DNA of 64,000 nt, from NCBI GenBank assembly GCA_946529215.1, contig CAMMZC010000006.1, positions 1 to 64,000 of the forward strand, in the 5' to 3' direction. Position numbers and translations under genes: made by a program. Within the stretch, counting starts at the first letter, position 1, and each line of letters starts with the position of its first letter. Source of the stretch: an uncultured Clostridia bacterium. Its GTDB lineage: Bacteria; Bacillota; Clostridia; TANB77; CAG-508. This document shows, one piece after another, positions 15,697-24,282 of the stretch. The notes beneath the pieces are model-generated. The model was not told where the DNA came from and did not search any database. It was given only the letters and a program-made list of their open reading frames with translations.

Positions 15697-18079
15697 TTAC
15701 TGCCTTAAAGTGAATACTATTTTCCACTTTTACACTATGTCCTGGCTCATATCTTTTATTAGTTGAAGTTTCAATATAATATTTTGCATTTTCCTTTGGT
15801 AATGTATATATGCTTCCCTCTTTATATAAAAACTTATCTACATTACTTTCATTTACATTATCTAAAGAAGTAGTAACCATAAAATACCTTTTTCCATTTT
15901 TTGTAATAGGTTCAATTGTCCTTTCTTCTATAAAATTGCTTAGAAATTCAGTATTTAATTTTTTATTTAATAATAATTTAGCATTTCTTAAATTAAGTCC
16001 TTTATACAAATAATATGGTATACAAGCAATATCTTTATATTCTAATCCTTTGCCTTTTGATAGCATTTTATATCCTACTCCATATTTTGCTTGACTATCA
16101 TAACCATATACATTGGAAATACTTGAGGTTGTATCTGTTGTAAGTATATCATTTGCAATCAAGTTATAATAAGCAGTTGAAACTATATTATAATATTTAA
16201 CTTTTTCTTGTATATCTTCTATATTTGTAACAGTAACTATTTTTAATTTGCTATTTTCTACTTTATATACTCTACTTCCTATTTTAAATTCATCGTCATT
16301 TGATGCATCCACATATCTTTTCTTATCAACATCAAATAATGAATGACTGTTTACAATTTTTAAATTATTTCCATCATCAAATGTTATTTTTCTATAGTAA
16401 TTACTTGTTCCTGCTTTTTCTATCCATATTGGATAAACTTCAGTCATCTTACCATTCACATGGTCATACACAGCTAGTAAATCAGTATATTTTATATCTT
16501 CAATATTTTTATATCTTCCATTTGCTAAAAGTATTTTTGTGCCTTCTACTAAGCATGTCGCTTCTGCTTGAATCGTCACATTCCCTGTTATATTACTTAC
16601 TTTAATTTTTCCTGTTGAATTATTATATTCATATTTAGGTGATGAATTTCCTTCCATAGTTACAGTAATACTATTTGGTAACTGGTAATATCCACTTGCT
16701 CTTATAGATCCTTCATAGTCTTCTCCTCTTTTGGCTGTTGTATTTCCACTACTTGTAAGATTTTGACAATTATATTTTATAGTAAAATTCCATTTTAATT
16801 CTATTTCTGTACTTCTTGATGCATGTCCAGAATCTGTAGTTGCACTAGATATTTCTTGTTCTGTTGCTGTATTTCCTGATGGATCTACTCCAATAACTGT
16901 AAAATAGTAGCTATCTTCTGCTAATCCAGTTAATTCTATACTTGTTTCATCTTTTTGAGTTTGCACTCTCTTTAATTCTGATTTATTTTTGTATACTATT
17001 ACCGTATATTTTTCTGGATGTTCTTGGTCATCTTCTCCATTCCATGAAACTATCGCTGTACCTTCTGTATTGCTAATTTCAACTTTTACATTACTTATTG
17101 TTGGTGCCTCTGTATCTTCATAAGAAGCATTAGAATCTACAAGTACATCAACAATTCCTGCAGACACGGCTGAAGATTGTCCATTATAATTTATTGCTAT
17201 ATTAACTCTAGCTGTACTAGAAATATATTCTGCTCCACTGGCTTTTGATAAATAGACTGTATATATTTTTTCTTCATTTGCTTCAATTGTATATTCAGTT
17301 CCAGTATTTCCATTTTCATCTTTAACAATGAATTTGTTTCCTGTAGCAGATATTGAAAATTTCTTTGCTTCTTTATATGTATTTATAATTTTCACTTTAA
17401 ATTCTGCTAAATCATTATTTCCTGTTAGGTCTAGAGTTTTAGAGTTATCAACTCTTCCCATCAAACTTCCACTTGTATCAACTTTAATTGTAGGAGAAAA
17501 ATCTCCATCTATTATAAATGTGTCATACTCTTTTCTTAGTGGATTAGTAAATTGAAAAGTAACTGTAAATGTCTTACTTTTTCCTTTTTCAATTGTATCT
17601 CCAACATCAATGCCTGTTATATTATAACCTAAATATGAATTATCAATCAATTCTCCATTACTCTGTCTATTTATTGTATGATCATAAGTAGGCGTACTAT
17701 ATATATAATCATAAAAACTATCATTTGTTATTGTAATTTCAAAAGCTGCACTATAATCATTTGCATTACTCTGATTTCTAGTTGTAGTAAATTCCATATT
17801 AAAATCTATACTTGTATCTGTAAATTGCGGATTTGCTGTTGAATGATTAGTACTAATAACACTAACATTAGAAATATATACTTTTCCACTTTGTTTTAAA
17901 AGTACTGTTCCTCCAAAATTTACTGTTTTGCCATATCTTGCAAACCCTACAGTCATAAATGTAATCGAAAATACAAATAATATAAATATAATAATTGAAG
18001 TTTTATTAAATTTTGAATTACCCACCCACAATTTTAAATTATGTAGGTGGGTATTTTTATTATTTTTTCTTTTTATCAT
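15692..18079 (-). CDS. SipW-type secreted protein with an FN3-like domain and a Hint (hedgehog/intein) domain
   Basis: 795-aa surface protein. The N-terminus has one hydrophobic segment followed by FMTVGFARYGKTVNFGGTV, the SipW-type signal pattern shared with the TasA-like proteins here. Residues about 60-320 are beta-rich. A fibronectin III-like domain (PTISNVKVEISNTEGTAIVSW onwards) lies at about 325-415. At Cys509 a Hint domain begins: CLVEGTKILLANGRYKNIED (block A), VNSHSLFDVD (block B histidine) and YYNIVSTAYYNLIANDIL (block F), ending about 648. The usual C-terminal HN is replaced by TTD, so N-terminal cleavage is more likely than splicing. About 147 residues follow. The start overlaps the preceding gene by 20 bp after AAGGGAAATAAATAATT. 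Role inferred: a self-processing fibre or adhesin component. Confidence 0.8.
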   Translation of the reverse strand: MIKRKNNKNTHLHNLKLWVGNSKFNKTSIIIFILFVFSITFMTVGFARYGKTVNFGGTVLLKQSGKVYISNVSVISTNHSTANPQFTDTSIDFNMEFTTTRNQSNANDYSAAFEITITNDSFYDYIYSTPTYDHTINRQSNGELIDNSYLGYNITGIDVGDTIEKGKSKTFTVTFQFTNPLRKEYDTFIIDGDFSPTIKVDTSGSLMGRVDNSKTLDLTGNNDLAEFKVKIINTYKEAKKFSISATGNKFIVKDENGNTGTEYTIEANEEKIYTVYLSKASGAEYISSTARVNIAINYNGQSSAVSAGIVDVLVDSNASYEDTEAPTISNVKVEISNTEGTAIVSWNGEDDQEHPEKYTVIVYKNKSELKRVQTQKDETSIELTGLAEDSYYFTVIGVDPSGNTATEQEISSATTDSGHASRSTEIELKWNFTIKYNCQNLTSSGNTTAKRGEDYEGSIRASGYYQLPNSITVTMEGNSSPKYEYNNSTGKIKVSNITGNVTIQAEATCLVEGTKILLANGRYKNIEDIKYTDLLAVYDHVNGKMTEVYPIWIEKAGTSNYYRKITFDDGNNLKIVNSHSLFDVDKKRYVDASNDDEFKIGSRVYKVENSKLKIVTVTNIEDIQEKVKYYNIVSTAYYNLIANDILTTDTTSSISNVYGYDSQAKYGVGYKMLSKGKGLEYKDIACIPYYLYKGLNLRNAKLLLNKKLNTEFLSNFIEERTIEPITKNGKRYFMVTTSLDNVNESNVDKFLYKEGSIYTLPKENAKYYIETSTNKRYEPGHSVKVENSIHFKAVK
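18019..18053 (+). other. strong hairpin inside the 5' coding region of the Hint-protein gene
   Basis: 12-nt arms TACCCACCCACA/TGTAGGTGGGTA with one mismatch, followed on the plus strand by a run of T. Read on the plus strand it looks like an intrinsic terminator. In the minus-strand mRNA it would form about 30 codons-worth of bases after the start codon and could slow translation or transcription. Confidence 0.55.
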
Positions 18080-19109
18080 AATTATTTATTTCCCTTTTTA
18101 TTAATGTGTACATATAGCAACTATTTCCTTTTACAATGAAGAATCTAGATTCTTCTTCTCCATATAAAAAGTTTATAGGCTCTCTTACACTATTGTATAC
18201 ATTAAGTATATCATCAAATGATTCTACATCTATTATTGCAAAATCATTTACATTTATACTTTTTACTTTAGTTATTATTTCTTCATAATCTGATGTTAAT
18301 TTCTTAATTCTATCTCTATAATTTAAATGATCATTTCTATTCATTAAAAATCTAACATATTGGAAGAAATAATATATAAACATTATTACAGTTATTACAA
18401 ATAATACTTTAAGTAGTTTTTTAAATGGTTCTACTTCTTTTTCTTTTTTTATAATTTCTTTTTGTTTACTATTATTATCTGTTTCTATTTTTCCTTCTAC
18501 TGCAAGTTTTGAAAGTGGTACTATTAAACTTACTTCTGAATCTATATCTATATCTTCATTCGTATTATCTACTTTTGTATTTCCAGTAATATCTAAATAT
18601 ACTCTTAAAGTAGATTCTGCTTGTAAGCTATATTCTTTTATAAAACTGTTTAGTACATCATTATATTTATTATAATTTATTTTTTTACTTAATTTGATTT
18701 CGTGAGATGTTGCATTTGTTATTTTATCTGTTTTTTCATCAATAAGATCATATTCTTTAGTCCAATAATTTCCGATATCATTATTGCTTTTATCAGCTTT
18801 AATTTCAGCAACTAATTTGTATTTTAGTTCTCCAGAAACTGCCTCATTAAAGTTCACATTATATGAAAAATCTGCATTAATATAATCTATTAAACTTGTA
18901 ATATATGTTTTATTTTTTTCAAGATATTTTGATTCAAAAAAATTATTATCTTTTAAGTATACTTTGTAATCAACTGAATTTTTTTCTGTATATATATATC
19001 TTATATCTTTACATTCTTTAAAACCAAAGTTAAAAAAGCAAATTCCTAATGTAAATAAAGCAATCAATATCATTATGAATTTTCTTTTTTTGATCTTATT
19101 CATTCTCAC
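18060..19109 (-). CDS. DUF5305-like membrane protein (SipW-associated), module B
   Basis: About 350-aa bitopic protein. One N-terminal membrane segment (IMILIALFTLGICFFNFGF) is followed by an extracellular beta-rich domain of about 190 residues. A second membrane segment (LLKVLFVITVIMFIYYFFQY) and a roughly 90-residue cytoplasmic tail complete it. Layout and sequence match the 350-aa protein at 24283, including the C-terminal block ...NSVREPINFLYGEEESRFFIV against SEELFKPILYYNAKENEEAWFSV. It resembles DUF5305 proteins found beside SipW-type peptidases. Start is uncertain: GTG 19109 lies eight bases after AGGAGG and ATG 19103 is the alternative. It overlaps or abuts the SipW gene, so the two are translationally coupled. 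Function unknown, possibly assembly or anchoring of fibres. Confidence 0.75.
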   Translation of the reverse strand: MRMNKIKKRKFIMILIALFTLGICFFNFGFKECKDIRYIYTEKNSVDYKVYLKDNNFFESKYLEKNKTYITSLIDYINADFSYNVNFNEAVSGELKYKLVAEIKADKSNNDIGNYWTKEYDLIDEKTDKITNATSHEIKLSKKINYNKYNDVLNSFIKEYSLQAESTLRVYLDITGNTKVDNTNEDIDIDSEVSLIVPLSKLAVEGKIETDNNSKQKEIIKKEKEVEPFKKLLKVLFVITVIMFIYYFFQYVRFLMNRNDHLNYRDRIKKLTSDYEEIITKVKSINVNDFAIIDVESFDDILNVYNSVREPINFLYGEEESRFFIVKGNSCYMYTLIKREINNYDKKKK

Positions 19110-19114
19110 GTGTC

Positions 19115-20254
19115 TCACCTCCTAAACAGTTCATTTATCCACACTGTAGGGTATCCTATATATTTTACTACTCTCCTTACAGCTCCTTGTACCTCTTCTT
19201 CACTTACAATACTATTATCTGCTGTATTGTTAGCATCTCCTTTTGTATAAAAATATCTTTTGGTCAAGTCATCTTTTATCTTTATTACTCTATGTGCAAC
19301 TAGTATTTTATTTTTTTCAAATACTATGATATCTCCTTCTTCTATGTCTTTCACATCTAGTTTTTCATATATTATTGCATCTCCTCTTTCATAAATTGGT
19401 ACCATTGAGTTTGATGCAATTGCTATCATTTTATATCTAGATATTCCTGAGACTAATATTATTATTATTGTTAAAAATATTATTACTGGAATAGTTATAA
19501 AGCTTAAATTTAAGCCTGTAAGTTTTTGTTTTTCTTTTCTTATGTCTTCATCTGGCTTGATATATTTTTTTAAGACTATATATATTGTAAATGGTATTAC
19601 TATATTTATTGCACTATATATATAATCTCCTAAATTTGGAAATATTGGTAAAATATAAATATATAAGTTCATTATTAGTTTATATTCAATTGTAGGAATA
19701 AAGCCATAATTTATTACCATATGTGTTGAAAGTAATTCTTGTGCAATTGTTGGCATAACTATTGTACATATTAGTACAAATATTAAATATGGCTCTGTTA
19801 ATCGTACAAAATTTGTAACTAACAATATATTAAATAACATCATAAGTATAGTTATACCATATATTCCTTTTTTCTCTGTTACATTATTTTTTATTAATAT
19901 AAATCTTAACTTTTCTGTAATTATAGTGATAATTGTTATTGGAATTAATCCTTGAAGCCATTTACTAGGAATTGTCGAAAATAAAGTTTTATTAAATCCT
20001 AATAATAGTCCTAGTAAATATATTGCTAAAAAGTAGAATACAATTATTGCAAACACTATTCTTGAAGCAGAGCCTCTAAAAAAATTTGTATCTTTTTTCT
20101 TTTTATATACTAGTGTTGAAACAAATAATAGAATTCCAAAACCTATAATAGAAAGTAAGTATTTATATATGTCATCTTGGATAAAAAAAAGAATTATTAC
20201 TAAAAGCAATATAATTAATTCAAATTTATATATACTTTTTAATTTTTTTTCCAT
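19115..20254 (-). CDS. sipW: SipW-type signal peptidase I with multi-TM N-terminal extension, module B
   Basis: 379-aa membrane protease. The first 250 residues hold about eight hydrophobic segments, and the C-terminal 120 form the S26B catalytic domain. IASNSMVPIYERGDAIIYEK carries the nucleophilic serine. LVAHRVIKI has histidine where ordinary bacterial signal peptidases have lysine, the mark of the SipW/ER type. FYTKGDANNTADNSIV is the third conserved box. Such enzymes cleave signal peptides of TasA/CalY-type fibre proteins, and three or more candidates lie in this operon. The ATG follows GGAGTAAACTAAT. It is preceded by a fibre-protein gene and a hairpin. The paralogue at 25362 shares this architecture. 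Confidence 0.88.
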   Translation of the reverse strand: MEKKLKSIYKFELIILLLVIILFFIQDDIYKYLLSIIGFGILLFVSTLVYKKKKDTNFFRGSASRIVFAIIVFYFLAIYLLGLLLGFNKTLFSTIPSKWLQGLIPITIITIITEKLRFILIKNNVTEKKGIYGITILMMLFNILLVTNFVRLTEPYLIFVLICTIVMPTIAQELLSTHMVINYGFIPTIEYKLIMNLYIYILPIFPNLGDYIYSAINIVIPFTIYIVLKKYIKPDEDIRKEKQKLTGLNLSFITIPVIIFLTIIIILVSGISRYKMIAIASNSMVPIYERGDAIIYEKLDVKDIEEGDIIVFEKNKILVAHRVIKIKDDLTKRYFYTKGDANNTADNSIVSEEEVQGAVRRVVKYIGYPTVWINELFRR

Positions 20255-20280
20255 ATTAGTTTACTCCAATAAAAATGCAT

Positions 20281-20310
20281 AGTCGCTATTTTGCTATTAA
20301 AATAGCGACT
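20281..20310 (-). other. hairpin between fibre gene and sipW, module B
   Basis: Perfect 12-bp stem AGTCGCTATTTT/AAAATAGCGACT with a 6-nt loop, directly after the TasA-like gene. It has no continuous T tract in the direction of transcription, so partial attenuation or mRNA 3'-end protection is more likely than full termination. Module A has a hairpin at the same place. Confidence 0.7.
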
Positions 20311-20318
20311 AAAGGTTA

Positions 20319-20897
20319 CTAAGGTGTTGTAGTTTTTTCTATGTAATTTAAGCTTCCTGTTACAGTAACATCTACATACTCATTGCCTTCTGCAGCTTTT
20401 GGTAATTCATTTGCATTTTCTGGTTGTTTGTATGTTACTTTAACAATAACTTCTTTTTCAGCTTTAGATGCTAAATCTTTTTTCAAACCTGTAGCTGAAG
20501 ATTGAGTATATGTATCACTATCATAAGTAACTGTGTAATCTAGGTATTTTGCTTGTTCTGTTGTTAATGTGCTCATAACTACTTGGTCTAAAAGAGCATC
20601 TATAGTTCCATAGTTTTTAACCTTAAATTTTGCTTCATAAAAATCTCCCGGTTTTTCTAATTTAACAGTAAAACTAAATTGAGTATCTGTTAATTCAGAA
20701 GCTTCTGCAGCTACAGAACCATTTGTTGTAGTAATTTGATCCTTAATGTAACGTACATCCCATGGACTACCTTTTACCTTTGCTGTACCATTGATATTCA
20801 ATGTTTGCGAATATGCAGCAAAACCTACTGTCATTAATACCACTGCTACTATTAGTAGTATTATAATACTTCTTTCTTTTTTCTTATTGTTTTTCAT
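20319..20897 (-). CDS. TasA/camelysin (CalY)-like fibre protein, module B
   Basis: 192-aa secreted protein. A charged N-terminus and one membrane segment (IIILLIVAVVLMTVGFAAYS) end in the SipW-type pattern VGFAAYSQTLNINGTAKV. The mature part of about 160 residues is beta-rich and lacks cysteine, as in TasA and camelysin, which form amyloid-like surface fibres or act as envelope proteins. It is first gene of its module, with its own promoter (20929) and an AAAGGAGGAAAAGGC ribosome binding site, and is followed by a hairpin and then sipW. The arrangement suggests high expression of fibre subunit relative to peptidase. The paralogue at 26747 is similar in layout but divergent in sequence. Confidence 0.82.
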   Translation of the reverse strand: MKNNKKKERSIIILLIVAVVLMTVGFAAYSQTLNINGTAKVKGSPWDVRYIKDQITTTNGSVAAEASELTDTQFSFTVKLEKPGDFYEAKFKVKNYGTIDALLDQVVMSTLTTEQAKYLDYTVTYDSDTYTQSSATGLKKDLASKAEKEVIVKVTYKQPENANELPKAAEGNEYVDVTVTGSLNYIEKTTTP

Positions 20898-20928
20898 GCC
20901 TTTTCCTCCTTTTTTTTATCTACTTATT

Positions 20929-20957
20929 ATTTTAGAAGTTTCGACAAAATAAGTCAA
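20929..20957 (-). promoter_or_regulatory. promoter of module B
   Basis: TTGACT, 17-nt spacer, TAAAAT, about 32 bp upstream of the fibre gene ATG. It matches the module A promoter in -10 element and spacer length. Confidence 0.8.
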
Positions 20958-20966
20958 TATCAATGC

Positions 20967-21005
20967 CTTTACATTTTTGTTACATTATTATTTCATTTTT
21001 GTAAT
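20967..21005 (-). promoter_or_regulatory. conserved box upstream of the module B promoter
   Basis: On the minus strand ATGTAACAAAAATGTAAAG (20967-20985) lies nine bases upstream of the -35 element. A second, weaker copy, ATTACAAAAATGAAA (20991-21005), lies 22 bp further up. The first is nearly identical to the module A box at 27415-27433, so it is a candidate operator or activator site. Confidence 0.55.
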
Positions 21006-21034
21006 ATTATTGTTATATTTATTAACCTTTTGCC

Positions 21035-21898
21035 TTATAACCCATAAACTTTAATTTTAATATTAGATAAAGTTCCTTTGAAAAATCTCTGTGGATTTCC
21101 ACTAGCATTTAAACTTGCTCCAAATGTAACTGGAACATTAAATCTTTTTGTTAATGATGTCATATCTAATAAAACCATATCTCCTGCATCATTAATATTA
21201 ATATATAAAATTCCATCTATTCTTTTTAATGTGATTTTATTAACATTTGCTCTTTTATATTTAGGTTGAATTCTTATTGATGTAGTAACATTAGCAATAG
21301 CTTCTTCTTCGCTTCCACTTGTAATTCTATAAACTATACCCGGCCATGGAGTTCCTGACTCATCCATACAGTTCATTATTGTTGCTTGACCTGACGAAGA
21401 TACACGTTCTTTTATTTTAAATGAAATTTCAAAATCTTTGTTATAATTATTTTCATCAAATAACTTAATTCCTGTATCTATGTAATTTGAACCAGTAAAT
21501 ACATAATCTTCCTCATCATTTACATATACTTCTGTTCCAAAAACCGCATGTAGAGTTATATCTTGTGTTATAGGAGTTGTAAAATCAAATTTTATATCAT
21601 TTTCATCATACCAACCAACAAATTCATATCCACTTTTTGTTGGATTAGGAGATGGTTTTGAAACTGTATCTCCTACTTCTACAGGAACTGTACTTTTTGT
21701 TCCTTGATTATTAAATGTTACAGTTACCTGCGTGGCTGGTCCTTCCCCTAGTTGTTGCTGCACACCTGTAGCTGTACCATTTATATACTATTCTGTAGAA
21801 TAATATGCATATGCAGTTGATATAGCTATTAAAAATACAAATATTATTAAAAATATATGTACCGGCTTAAAATGCGTTCTTTTCCTTCTAATTTTCAT
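21035..21898 (-). pseudogene. SipW-type secreted InlB-repeat/LamG-like protein interrupted by an in-frame TAG
   Basis: An intact ribosome binding site (AAGGAGAGAACTT) and ATG at 21898 open a frame whose first 36 codons encode the same signal region as the gene at 24224 (KIRRKRTHFKP..., AYAYYSTE). Codon 37 is TAG (21788-21790) where the paralogue has TTG. The frame then continues without interruption, YINGTATGVQQQLG, to a natural stop at 21035. The downstream 242 residues contain one InlB B-type repeat (GYEFVGWYDENDIKFDFTTP) and a roughly 160-residue LamG/concanavalin-like domain (FTGSNYIDTGIKLFDENN...). Without readthrough no secreted product is made. A start at the GTG near 21763 would give only a cytoplasmic protein. 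Could be a recent pseudogene, a readthrough gene or an assembly error. Confidence 0.78.
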
Positions 21899-21941
21899 AA
21901 GTTCTCTCCTTATTGAAATAACTCTTCTTAATAATGCTTCA

Positions 21942-24224
21942 TTATGGTATCTCTTCTAAATATACTGTTTTATATGTTTGTCCATCAATTTGTTCTGTTC
22001 CATTATGAAGACCCGTATTTGGTTCTTGATCATCAATTAAACCAGTAATAGCATCTGTTATACCTTTTATAATACCATCATAATAATTAAATGTACCTGC
22101 ATTATTCAATCCATAAGTCTTTTTACCAATTATTTCAGGTGAAGAAATATTAATATTTCCGTCAGATTTTACTCCCAATGTTAATGTTCCATAATTGGAT
22201 ACAGCAAATCCATTGGTTCCTTCAATTGTTCCACCTGTAATAACAATAGTACCATTTGCTAAATTTTGTACAGTTCCTCTATACATATTATCTCTTGAGC
22301 CACTTGCGTTTGAAATTAAATTCGCACTTTCTGAAATCTCTACTGTACCTCCCCCTAAATTATATATTGCTGCCTTTCCTCCTGTAGAGTTAATAGTTCC
22401 TCCTGTTATATAAAGATGAGCATTATTTTCATTATTTATAGCTGCTTCTGTTTTTGTTTGATTTATTTGACCATTATATATTCTTAAGGTTCCTTTATTA
22501 ACAATAACCTGTTTATTGGTACCACTAATTGAATAATTTTGCATATTAAATATAATGTTTTTATTTGCAGCAATGGTAACACTCTCACTTATATTAGCAA
22601 GCAGTTTTATTGTTGTTTCTGTATTATTTGGTGCAGCATTTATTGCATCTGCTAAAGAGTAATATCCTGTACCATTTACATTTGCAACAGCAGTTGTTAT
22701 CCAATGTGCATAATATGTAATATCATTATTTATTATTGTGTTTTCTGTTATTTCTTCTCCACCTTCAGCTAAAGTAAACCATCCATCAAATACATAATTA
22801 GTTCTAGAAGGAATAGGTAAAGTTCCAATTTTAGTTCCTGTTTCAACATCTCTTGTAGGTTCACTAACAGATCCATAATTTGCATCAAACGTAACTCTGC
22901 GTTTTATAGCTAAATATAGTGTATGATATGTTTCTCCATCTATCTCTTCACTTGAATGTATAAAACTATATCCTGTCTCTTTATCTGTTATTTTCGCTTC
23001 ATCATTTACAGTTTGTGATTTTCCTTTTATTGTACCATCATAAAATTCAAAATCTGTACTGCTACTTACTCCAATTGTTGCAGCTTGTATTATAGGAGAT
23101 GTCTTATCTAATGTTCCATCTTCGGTTCCAATTGTCATTGTTCCAGCATTGTTTACTCCTATAAAAGATTGAGAAACTATTGATCCTCCACTTATTGTTA
23201 ATGTTGATGATGCTAAATTTTGGACTGTAGCTCTTTTATTGTTTCCATTACTACTTGCAGAACTTAAATATGCAGTTCCAGTAATTACAGCAGTTCCTTG
23301 ATCATTATATAATGCCTGTTTTCCTCCTGTTGCTGTCATTAAAATTCTTCCTCCACTAATTGTGATATTTCCAGTTGATTGATTATTAATTGTAGCAGTC
23401 TGTGTTGATGATGATGTTAATAATCCATTTGAAATTTTAACTGTTCCTGAATTTTCTAGAAGTGTACCTGTAGTAATACTTATTGTAAAGTTTTGAAAAT
23501 CAAAATTAATATTTTGATTTTGTGCTACTACTAAATTTTCACTTACATTTTGTAGTAATCTAACCGTTGTTTCAGTATCGGTTGTTGGTACAGCATCTAT
23601 TGCATCTTGTAAAGAAGTATAAAATGTTCCATTTATTTCTGCAACTGCTCCTTGCTGCCATTTTGCATGTAATGTAATATCATTCATAATAGGTGTTGAA
23701 AAATCAAAAAGTGCATCATTTGCATCAGCCCAACCTAAAAATCCATATCCTTGTTTTTCTGGCGCTATATCTGGTATACTTACAGTGTTCCCTTGTGATA
23801 CAGTTACAACATCCACTGTATTTCCATCTACTTCAAAAGTCACATTTACATTTTGCGCTGCTGAATCACCTTGAATAACAAGATTCCCTGTTACATTTGA
23901 AATAGTTAGTGTTCCATTTGTGTATGTATAATCTGTATTTAAAACTAATGCATTCCCTCCCATTGTAATTGATTGTATTACTGGTGGAATAGAAAATGTA
24001 TATGAATATGTTCCCATGTATCCAACAGTATTTGGATAAGATGAAGAATTATCCATATTCATATATATAACTGATAACTGCTGTTGCACACCTGTGGCTG
24101 TACCATTTATAAACAATTCTGTAGAATAATATGCATATGCAGTTGAAATAGTAATTAAAAATACCATTATTATAAAAATAATATGTAAAGGTTTAAAATG
24201 TGTTCTTTTTCTTCTTATTTTCAT
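21942..24224 (-). CDS. large SipW-type secreted adhesin with InlB B-repeats and beta-helix stretches
   Basis: 760-aa surface protein. The signal region is FKPLHIIFIIMVFLITISTAYAYYSTELFINGTATG, matching the SipW-type pattern. InlB B-type repeats (GYGFLGWADANDALFDFSTP and YVFDGWFTLAEGGEEIT) alternate with two long stretches of short G/S/N/T-rich repeats at about 210-410 and 520-735, typical of a right-handed beta-helix or pectate-lyase-like fold. Both halves share AEINGTFYTSLQDAIDAVP/ANVNGTGYYSLADAINAAP, so the protein is an internal duplication. There is no LPXTG motif and no C-terminal membrane segment; the C-terminus ends TYKTVYLEEIP. Binding target unknown. It is preceded by a hairpin at 24250 and followed by the interrupted paralogue. 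Confidence 0.82.
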   Translation of the reverse strand: MKIRRKRTHFKPLHIIFIIMVFLITISTAYAYYSTELFINGTATGVQQQLSVIYMNMDNSSSYPNTVGYMGTYSYTFSIPPVIQSITMGGNALVLNTDYTYTNGTLTISNVTGNLVIQGDSAAQNVNVTFEVDGNTVDVVTVSQGNTVSIPDIAPEKQGYGFLGWADANDALFDFSTPIMNDITLHAKWQQGAVAEINGTFYTSLQDAIDAVPTTDTETTVRLLQNVSENLVVAQNQNINFDFQNFTISITTGTLLENSGTVKISNGLLTSSSTQTATINNQSTGNITISGGRILMTATGGKQALYNDQGTAVITGTAYLSSASSNGNNKRATVQNLASSTLTISGGSIVSQSFIGVNNAGTMTIGTEDGTLDKTSPIIQAATIGVSSSTDFEFYDGTIKGKSQTVNDEAKITDKETGYSFIHSSEEIDGETYHTLYLAIKRRVTFDANYGSVSEPTRDVETGTKIGTLPIPSRTNYVFDGWFTLAEGGEEITENTIINNDITYYAHWITTAVANVNGTGYYSLADAINAAPNNTETTIKLLANISESVTIAANKNIIFNMQNYSISGTNKQVIVNKGTLRIYNGQINQTKTEAAINNENNAHLYITGGTINSTGGKAAIYNLGGGTVEISESANLISNASGSRDNMYRGTVQNLANGTIVITGGTIEGTNGFAVSNYGTLTLGVKSDGNINISSPEIIGKKTYGLNNAGTFNYYDGIIKGITDAITGLIDDQEPNTGLHNGTEQIDGQTYKTVYLEEIP

Positions 24225-24249
24225 ACATTTTTCTCCCTGTTTAAAAGAT

Positions 24250-24278
24250 AACCCGCTATTACAAGTAATAGCGGGGTT
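24250..24278 (-). other. hairpin between module A DUF5305-like gene and adhesin
   Basis: Nearly perfect 13-bp stem AACCCGCTATTAC/GTAATAGCGGGGTT with a very short loop, unusually GC-rich for this region. In the minus direction it is followed by ATCTTTT. It could act as an attenuating terminator inside the operon. Confidence 0.6.
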
Positions 24279-24282
24279 TAAT

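Noticed and set aside
16545..18079. Full splicing intein in the 795-aa protein
   Set aside because: No terminal HN and no Cys/Ser/Thr in a normal +1 context; TTD follows block F, so splicing is unlikely.
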